Source of the DNA: Blumeriella jaapii | Lineage: Eukaryota > Ascomycota > Leotiomycetes > Helotiales > Drepanopezizaceae | NCBI GenBank assembly: GCA_009599575.1 | Contig: VWND01000067.1 | Location: forward strand, 1,178,001-1,242,000 | Length of the DNA stretch: 64,000 nt | Reading direction: 5' to 3' | Shown: in pieces, positions 56,600 through 64,000 of the stretch | Position numbering within the stretch: position 1 is the first letter of the stretch | Layout: every line of letters begins with the position of its first letter | Program-made: the position numbers and the translations under genes | The notes under the pieces: generated by a model | What the model was told of the DNA's origin: nothing | Database searches by the model: none | The model's input: only the letters and a program-made list of their open reading frames with translations

Positions 56600-57370
56600 A
56601 CGCAATCGAAAGGCTATAGCTTTCGATTTCACCGAAATAAGCCAATTAAGCTTTAACGTTACATTTTATATTAATATTAAAATCGTATCGTACGAAGCTT
56701 GGCAAAAAAAGACTTTTTCAGTTCTTAGGGCTTTTCAGAATAAAATAGTCGAAATGCTGAAAAAACGAATTAAGCAAAGGATTTTCGAATTCTGACACGG
56801 CTTATATAAAAACAAATAGTTTATTATTGCGAAAAAAAAAGGCATTTACAAATTTATTATTGCAATCGTCGAAATAAACAAAATAACGATACGAAACGCT
56901 AACGTATTGTTTAACGTCGATTAATTTTTAAGCGAATTCGTAAAATGAACAATCGCTTTTTTTTTCGATTTGTTTTTAGATTACGATTATTTGATATTTC
57001 ATCCGCGATTTCGAAATATAACGGCAATTTAAATTCCGATCGGTTTTCTGCGTATAACGAAAGTATTTATAAAAGCTATTAATTTAATCGTTTAATTCGA
57101 AAAAGTCGTATATAAGGTTTTTATAATTTGCATTTTTAATACTGCTTTTTTTTACGTTAACGACGTCGAAATAAAAGATTTTAAATTATATTATAATGAT
57201 AAAAACATCTTTTCTGAAATTCGACGTTATATAATAAAATATATTTAAAATATCGATAAAATTATAATCCGCTTCGAAAAAGCCAAAATTATTATTGGCC
57301 TTCGATCAAAATTTTGTATGCTCGAAATAAATATCGTTGATTATATAATTAATAATACTAATCGCTATTT
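56600..57370 (+). pseudogene. pol: Reverse transcriptase of remnant G2
   Basis: Reads VEMLKKRIKQRIFEF, then IAKKKGIYKFIIAIVEINKITIRNAN, FFDLFLDYDYLIFHPRFRNITAI and the catalytic Y-V-N-D at 57153-57164 (Y-V-D-D with Asp to Asn). After it, FSEIRRYIIKYIQNIDKIIIRFEKA and LRSKFCMLEINIVDYI. This wording (long insert after Y-V-D-D, KFCMPGINIVGY-like block) marks a separate lineage of fungal Ty3/gypsy RT from A, B, E and F. Confidence 0.85.
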
Positions 57371-57589
57371 TTAACGAAAAAAAAAAGAAAAAGATTTGCG
57401 AATAAAAAAAGTATGAAAAAATTATTAAAAATAAAGCTTTTATTAGCTTTATGATTTATTATCGCAATTGAATTAAAAACTTTTTTCACAAAGCTGCATT
57501 TATTTACGCTACGATAAAAAAAATATGAATTTCGTTTGAAAAAAAAAGCAAAGCAAAATTATAAAAAATTTTAAAAACGATTTTTCATC

Positions 57590-58250
57590 GGTTTTATTAT
57601 TTATGCGAATCGATTATAATTCAAACGCGAAAAAGTTTATTTTAATTATCGACGCTAATATTTTCGGTTAAAAAGTTATATTATAACAAATCGACGAAAA
57701 TAAAAAACGATATTTTTTACGATTCGAAAGCGGCTTATGGTTTTTCGCAAAAGCATGCTATAATATTATTAAACGAAAACATCGAAATGTTTTTAAAATA
57801 ATATAAAATATAAAAAGCGAATTATATAACGTATATTTTATTTTGGAAACAAACGCAAAAGTTTTGTCGATTAATTAAATAAAAAAGCTTATAATTTGTT
57901 AAAAGCATTTGTTATTAATTAAATAACTTGAATAAAATTTATAAATTTCGAAGTCAGGCACATTAAAAAAACATTTAATATAATTGCAAACGGCTTTTCC
58001 AAACGAAAACGCTTTTATTCGTCAGATTTTGCTAAATAAAACGAATAAAATATCGACGAATAAATCGCTCACGAAATCGGCTGTTTTGTTATTTGCGCTT
58101 TGAGTTTTATAAAGCCGAAATTATTCACGTCGTTATTTCGGTTGGCATCGCGAATGGATTTGACCGAAAACGACCGGAATAAGCCGGCTAACAACGAAAA
58201 TAAATTTTTATACGATAATTACGAAACCGAAGATTTTAATTTAATTATAT
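57590..58250 (+). pseudogene. pol: RNase H and linker of remnant G2
   Basis: Pieces read KFILIIDANIFG (first Asp), SGLWFFAKAC, FVDQLNKKAYNLL (after one stop) and VRHIKKTFNIIANGFSKRKRF, the last with the H-x-x-G-x-x-N-x-x-A-D-x-L-S pattern. An acidic linker (IDEQIAHEIGCFVICALS, in part with stops) follows, which in this lineage leads into integrase. Confidence 0.75.
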
Positions 58251-58350
58251 TATTTAATTATTTTATTTGAACCGTTTCGCGTACTAAATTATTAAATTAA
58301 AATATTTAAAAATTAAGCTTTCGATTATATTTTAGCCGATAGGAAATTAT

Positions 58351-58616
58351 TGTAAAAATAGGTAGGAAAACAAGACTGATGCGGTCATATGTCGGTGTGT
58401 AAAATAGCCTAGGAAATCCCTAGAAAAGACTGAAGAAAGAAAAGAAAAATAAATAAAAGTATAAATTGGAATGCGTGCTTATAATATTATTTAAAAGGGT
58501 GTTTTGCTTTTATATTTGTTGAAAATGATTAGTAGCAAAGGATTTCGGAGGGATTTATGCTTCGATTATAGCTAAAATTATTAAATTTCATTAATACGAA
58601 ATATTACCGTTTTATA
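58351..58616 (+). repeat. LTR-like repeat, plus copy (G family)
   Basis: 266 bp, TGTAAAAATAGG to CCGTTTTATA (mutated TTTTACA). Inverted relative to 46119-46385. It follows the end of the RNase H linker of G2. No matching 5-bp duplications are visible around it as a solo LTR (ATTAT before, TTTTA after). Confidence 0.75.
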
Positions 58617-61600
58617 TTTTATTTTAAATAATATACGTAATCGTTTTTGATTACTATTAAGAAAAATATAATTTTAATAAATGTAATTTAGTTTATTTTA
58701 TATAATTTAAAAACCAATTAATCAAAACCGAATTTTTTAGTTTTATACTTTTTTAGTTTTTTATTTGTTTTTGGTTTTTTTACTATTGGCTCTTGTAAAA
58801 AAATAGCGTTTCGTTTGTCGTATAAATTATTTTATTTATTTTGTTTTTCTGAAAAATGGCTTAATAAAACGTTAATCGAATTATCGTTTTAATTAACGAA
58901 CGTTTTAATAAATTTTCGTCGAGAATATTATTGAACGTCGCAGAGACGAAAGCTTTTTACGATTTTTTATCGAAAATAATAGATTTTAGTTTTAAACGTG
59001 GTTTTACGCTTCGCAAAAGGCGCTGAAAATTTTATATTAAAATCGTAGAAATAATCGATTAGTTCGTTATGATTAAAACCGATTAACGTTTTCGCTTCGC
59101 GTAAAACTGATAGATCGGATTACGGTTATTTACCGACGAATGCTTTTGAAAAAACTTCGAAGCTTATAAAAAAAATTATTTTACGAAATAGTTCGGAAGT
59201 AATCGTTTGCATTCGAAATTACAAAAAATATTGCGATTGCTTTCGTCGTAATATAAATAGCGTTAAATTGTTTATCGAAGCGTTGTTTTCGAAATAATTT
59301 TTGTATCGTTATATCGTATAATTATTCGAGCAAACTAGCATCGCGCCGTCGGTTTTTTAAGTTTTAAACTTAACGAAAACCTTCTGTTTAATCGAAAAAT
59401 TAATAAAAGTTATTGCGTTTTTTATTCAGTAGTTTTCGGTTTCGTAATCCGATAAAATAGCGAAGGCTATTGCTTTAAACGCGCTGAAATATAAAAAAGC
59501 TAAGCTTTTTTAAATAGTTTTAATTAGCTTAGCGTTATAATAAAATTGCAAATAAGCTTGGGTTATTTTCGAATTATATACGAATATAAGCAAAACGTAA
59601 TAATCGAAAATAGCGTCGATAAAGTTTTCGATTTTTTTTTTTTTCAAAATCGGCGATATCGAATTTTATAATTGTAATACGGTCGGAATCAACGAGATCT
59701 AAAGCGACCGGAACGTTAAAATATATTGCGAAGCAGCAGTTTCCGGAATTTCGAATAATTAAAACAGCGAAGTAAAAGCCGGGATGTATTTTAAAAGTTT
59801 GTTAAATAAAATTATAAAATATATTAGCGAAAAAAACAATAAGCGCTTTTTGGGTTTTAATCAATCGGAAATAATATTTGTATATTGCTAATTTTTTTAT
59901 ATAAAATATAATAATAATTTGTTTTTTTCGTTGTAAAGTTTTACGTAATTAACGAATTCGCAGTTTAATTCAAATACACTTCGAAATATATTTTCGGTTA
60001 AAAAGCTGAAAAAATCGGTTTTTAAAAATATTCGTTGCTTTTATTTTTATTTGTTTTAGTCGATTTCCGTGGTCGCGTTAAAAATTTAAAAATTTGTTTT
60101 AAAATTCGCGCACGCGTTTTAATAATTTTCGCAGTTTTTCGTCGGAATATAAATTAATTATTAAAATTAATTTCGAATACGTCGTAATTCGAATTTTCAA
60201 CAACAGCAAATCGATTAATAAAACCGATTACGTCGATTTTTTTTATAATTATATCGTAATACGCCGCGTAATAACATACGTAAAAATAGCAGAATTTATT
60301 GTTTTTTTAGCGTTAACGTTATTTATAAAAACGAAATTAAAAAATCGGAGTTTTTTAGCGAAGAAAAGCTCGAGTAAAAACGGGTCACCGTTTTTAAAAG
60401 TTTTCTTTATTTATTTTAATATATTATATTTGCAGTTTTTCGAAAAGGGTTTGGTTTAGTTTTCGTTTAAAATAAAAAAATAAGCTGACGGATTTATTTA
60501 ATATTTGCGTAAAAATATCGAAATAAAATTTCTGAATCGTAGCGTTATCGAAAGCGAAAGTTTTAAATAAAATCATTTGATTTTATGCTTTTTACATGAT
60601 TTTTTTCGCGATAATTTCGATATTTTTTTTTAAGCTTTTTCGGTCGAATCGTATAATAATTGAGATTTTAAACGCTTTTATTAAAATTTAAAATATTAAT
60701 ACAAATGGTACGACGTTTTTGAACGCAGTAAGCGTTTTTAATATTTATATATTTAATTTTAAAAAATCCGAATCAAAATCGTTTGGATTTTTTGTTTTCG
60801 AAATAAAAAAGTAATTTAAATTTGATTTCGTAAAATTATCGCGTTTTTTGTTAATCGGCTTAAAAACGATAATTCGGCGTCGATTTCCGGCTGTTTTTAT
60901 TCGCGATGCTTTTTTTGCTAACGACGCGAATAGTTTTTTTTTTTTTTTCCGAATAAAAAAAGTTTCGGAAATATCGACGCGCTTTTTTACGTTTTTCGTT
61001 TTTATATTTTTTGAAAGCGTTTTTATTAATATAATAGATTTTCGGTATTCGAATAAGCGGTTGTTTGTTATTACGCATTTGATTTCGTTTTCGAATTCGT
61101 TTTTAATAATTGAAAATAAAAATCGCCGAGTTGTTTGAATTGCTTTAAAAATATCAATTATTACCGCGTGCGTTTTTTCGAATGAAACGAAAATAATACT
61201 GGCTTTTTTGTTTTTTTCATCGTTGTAAATTTAAAACATCGGAATGGCGTCGTTCTTTTTTTAATATAAAAATAATATATTTTGCGACGCGTAGTTTTTT
61301 GCTTTGGAAAAATATCAGATTTAAGATTTCGTAGCCGATTAATAAATTTTTTAGCGATTATATAACGTCGTCGATTAGTTTGCAAACAGCTGTAAAAAAG
61401 TTTGTAAATTTGCGGGTTTTTAAATTGTTAGCTTTTAAAATTTACGCTTTAAAAATAAAAGCGTTTAATATTAAGATTTTTTTTTAATCAAAATAATAGT
61501 TTCGAAAAAGCGAGCGAAATGCTGAAATAAAATAATACCGGTGATTTTGCTAAAAACGTATTTTTGGATATTTTTTTTTTATTAATTTAACAAAAAGCGT
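58617..61600. other. Decayed DNA of unknown origin
   Basis: No family recognised. On the minus strand, 58750-60050 can be read with few stops, most of the kind made from Gln or Trp codons (for example FIDAIFDYYVLLIFVYNSKIT and FSAFKAIAFAILSDYETENY at 59401-59640). The + strand also has long low-stop frames there, so the coding strand is uncertain. Minus frames at 60860-61078 and 61161-61385 are Lys/Arg-rich without motif. Confidence 0.4.
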
Positions 61601-61765
61601 AAAATCCGGTTTGTTAATTTTTTTTTTCGCGCTTTTTTTATTTTGGCCAAAGCTTTGAAAGCGTTATCGTAGTTTAGCAGGAATTCGTCGTAATTAAGAT
61701 TTTTGCGAACGAATTTAATTTTAACGAAATTTTCGTAATCGAATAAAAATTCGTTAGCGTTTTTA
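61590..61765 (-). pseudogene. Unidentified minus-strand coding fragment
   Basis: 58 codons without a stop, reading NANEFLFDYENFVKIKFVRK, then LNYDEFLLNYDNAFKALAKI and a Lys-rich end. Codon choice (GAC, TTC, CTG, GCC) is less biased than the surroundings, which favours real coding descent. I do not recognise the family. It overlaps the start of the 205-bp tandem duplication. Confidence 0.45.
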
Positions 61766-62130
61766 ATTATTATATCGAATTGTTTTATAGATCTTTTTAC
61801 GAAAACTGCTCATTAATTTACAATAGCGGTATTTTATATTTATTTAAACTCGGAAAAATTGCGTATAATAGTTCCGTTTTAAAATAAATTAAAAATGAAT
61901 TTGCTATATTTAATAACGTTTTATTTTAACGAAATTTTCGTAATCGAATAAAAATTCGTTAGCGTTTTTAATTATTATATCGAATTGTTTTATAGATCTT
62001 TTTACGAAAACTGCTCATTAATTTACAATAGCGGTATTTTATATTTATTTGAACTCGGAAAAATTGCGTATAATAGTTCCGTTTTAAAATAAATTAAAAA
62101 TGAATTTGCTATATTTAATAACGTTTCATT
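61721..62130. repeat. Recent 205-bp tandem duplication
   Basis: 61721-61925 and 61926-62130 are 205-bp direct repeats that differ at two sites by eye (A/G near 61846/62051 and T/C near 61923/62128), both transitions. Confidence 0.93.
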
Positions 62131-62640
62131 TAAAAAACGATATAATATCGATAGATTTATTAATCAAAAAAATATATTATATTTATTAAAAAATAAATAA
62201 AAAAAAGTACGGAAATTATGAAATCTTTATATTTAAAAATCTCGGGAATTCGCATGTTGTTTTTCTAAAAAATTGTAATTATTTAAACAAGCATTTATTC
62301 ATGATAACGAAAAAAGTAAATAATACAAAAAGTAGCAAATAATAAAATATATAAAAAATAGTTTTCGTAAAACGTACGAACAATATATATATAATAAATA
62401 TGCGGTTTAAATATATACAAGGTTTTAGTTTTAATAAACAAAAGTATAATTAAACAAAAAAAAATATAATAAATGTTTTAAATAATATAAATTTTTTTTT
62501 AAAAATAAATAATATATATAAAACAAAATCATTAAATTGTATATAAATAAAGCAAAATAAAAACAATAAAACAAAATATAATAAAAGGAAAATAATAAAT
62601 AATAAAACAGTAAAACAGTTAATAAACCATTTTGTATGTA
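62131..62640. other. Extremely AT-rich stretch
   Basis: Mostly A and T with runs such as AATATATAATAAATATG and repeated TAAAACA. Lies at the 3' side of the minus-strand integrase and may include its untranslated region. No LTR recognised. Confidence 0.5.
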
Positions 62641-62649
62641 TTTTTTTTA

Positions 62650-64000
62650 TTCGGTTATAAATAAAATTACGATTTAAATCGTGTTTTTTAAAGCGGAATT
62701 ATCGTTCGGTCGTTTTTAAGCTTTTTCAAAAAGTTTTTTTTTAAAATATAATCGCTTTGGTCGGAATCGTCGTCGAAATCGCTGAAATCGAAATCGGTGT
62801 TTAAATTAAAATCCAAAAAGTAAATTTATTAGTTTTTTATGTAAAATCGTTTTAATCGGTTAGCGGCGAACGTTTTTTTCAGTTTCGTTTTATCGAATTT
62901 CGTAAATTTATAATAGCTTTTATTTAGCTCGGCCTCGTATATTTCGTAAGGTCCGAGCTATTTATAATCGAATTTAATATCGCCGATTTGTTCATAGCGC
63001 GCTGAACGTCGTAAATTAATATTAAAATTTCTTTTAATTAGCGTTTTTTTAAAAACTTTGGTTTTATTTTAAATTTTTTTAACCGTTTTTTTTACATATA
63101 TATTTTTTTCAATTTTTTTTTTATATTTATATCGAGGTAATTTAATCATTTAAATTTTTTTATTAATAGATTTGCTTTCGTTTTTATTTTAATTATATTA
63201 TAAAACTTTTATATAAGCTATTTTGTTTCCAAAAGCAATCGAGTGTTTTTACCGTATTAAATAAAAAATAGAATTATTTTAATAAAAGCGTAAATATATA
63301 TACGTATAATAAAAAGCATTTTCGAAAATTTCCGCGATTAACGTTTATAGTTTTTTCGAATAGCTTTTAAAAGGCCGTCGAAAATGTTTTTATAATTTCG
63401 TTTAACGGACCCGTTGCTTTTCGAATTGTATGCCGAAATTTAAATAAGCTGAATATTATATTTTTTTATAAAGATTTCGATAACGCTTTTGTTTTCGGAT
63501 TTATTATCTACGTTTAGCTTATTATATAAACCGTATCGATATATAACGTTTTTTTTAAAAAAATCGTTATAGCTTCGGAAATAGCGTTTCGGAAAAATCG
63601 CTTTTTAAGCTATTTAAATAAATCGTCGATAGCGAGTATAAAATATACATATTCGCGGTCGGTGATCGTTACGCGTATAACGTCGAAATTGATTTTTTTT
63701 TAAATTTTAAAAAATCACGTCGAATATAATAGGTTTTTTTTCGGCCAAACTTTCGTTTTTAATAAAAATGCAGCTTTTAACGAAAGTTTTGCAATTTTCG
63801 AAGTAAATTTTTTATTAAAATTCGTTTTTAAGTCGGTAATAAATAGCTTTAGCTTTTTTTTAAAACATTTTTTCGTAGGTTTTTTTTATAATTTGAATTT
63901 TATCGGTTTTATTATTTAATATTAAGCGTTCTTGATATATATTATTTTTTATTTTATATAATTTTTTATCGGCTAAAATATAATCGAAGGTTTAGTTTTT
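62650..64000 (-). pseudogene. pol: Integrase of a G-type Ty3/gypsy element (partial)
   Basis: The minus strand carries the integrase core and C-terminal domain and runs off the right edge of the window. Blocks in order: FDVIF-stop-NLKKNQFRRY (first Asp region), VDNKSENKSVIEIFI at 63491-63508 (D-G-G-x-E-N with Gly-Gly to Asn-Lys), ISAYNSKSNGSVKRNYKNIFD (catalytic Glu now Lys), and a tail GDIKFDYK-stop-LGPYEIYEAELN with TFAANRLKRFYI near 62830-62960. It ends in an acidic DSDQSDYILKKNFLKK segment. The tail is characteristic of the lineage to which G2 belongs. Confidence 0.85.

Larger units (their letters stand above)
53525..58350 (+). mobile_element. Remnant G2, Ty3/gypsy element (gag to RNase H)
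   Basis: Plus-strand body of a second type of fungal Ty3/gypsy element, decayed but readable in pieces: gag, protease, RT, RNase H. The element ends, apparently before integrase, at the LTR-like repeat 58351-58616. An integrase of the same type lies on the minus strand at 62650-64000. Its 5' side was split by A. Confidence 0.8.

Noticed and set aside
46129..58611. Shorter limits for the G repeat (TGATAC...GTATCA) with AACGG/CCGTT as an inverted target duplication
   Set aside because: Homology of the two copies extends beyond these limits on both sides, and the longer version has proper TGTAAAA/TTTTACA ends, so CCGTT belongs to the repeat.
58617..58720. Apparent continuation of copy H to the right of the plus G repeat
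   Set aside because: A short match to the integrase sequence near 52050 fades after about 40 bp and lacks the expected ATTAC duplication.
59100..59640. MULE-type transposase on the minus strand
   Set aside because: Some wording is reminiscent, but the Asp and C-x-x-H blocks do not fall where a MULE transposase has them, and the + strand is similarly open.

Overview
This window looks like a large AT-rich block of fungal heterochromatin, most likely from a filamentous ascomycete (Pezizomycotina). It is built from retrotransposons inserted into one another, almost all of them damaged by C-to-T and G-to-A changes. The pattern fits repeat-induced point mutation (RIP): copies of one element differ nearly only by transitions, Trp, Gln and Arg codons have become stops, and catalytic Asp codons have become Asn. 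I see no host gene, rRNA, tRNA or CRISPR array. Most short open frames are remnants of element proteins or shadows of simple repeats. The species cannot be named from this sequence.

Layout. 1-1885: AT-rich, nothing recognised. 1885-23830: copy C of a Ty3/gypsy chromovirus (family 1, + strand), split by element B (4924-21839, 174-bp LTRs, TSD GCCTA). B is itself split by two foldback elements full of minisatellite DNA (D1 6250-8759, D2 10034-12264, each with TA duplications) and by a Tad-like LINE on the minus strand (15208-21363). 23960-25004: family-1 remnant K. 25005-26680: DNA transposon J with long terminal inverted repeats. 27087-27540: a J-like inverted repeat joined to the C-terminal part of a Tc1/mariner transposase. 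About 27.6-38.15 kb: Ty3/gypsy remnant E (minus), split by a full-length LINE (30833-37143, 18-bp TSD). 38150-44503: complete minus-strand Ty3/gypsy element F (TSD CCGTT). 44705-46118: family-1 copy H (minus). 46119-46385 and 58351-58616: inverted copies of one ~266-bp LTR-like repeat. 47061-53519: element A, the best preserved family-1 copy, with two 299-bp LTRs and TSD ACTTT. 53525-58350: Ty3/gypsy remnant G2 (+). 58617-62640: decayed and unassigned, with a recent 205-bp tandem duplication. 62650-64000: minus-strand integrase of the G2 type.

How it fits together. The insertions can be ordered: K and C, then B, then LINE1, D1 and D2; and E, then LINE2; H, then the 46119 LTR; the G-type DNA, then A. 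Insertion boundaries were accepted where target duplications are visible and, for B, D1, D2 and LINE1, where removing the insert restores homology or reading frame. The most unusual objects are the D elements: nearly whole-length imperfect palindromes of 14-bp minisatellite and (ACC)n DNA, with palindromic subterminal repeats and no visible transposase. The two LINEs share a 3' hairpin that appears to covary in sequence, and they end in different trinucleotide tails. Percentages and counts given here were made by eye.
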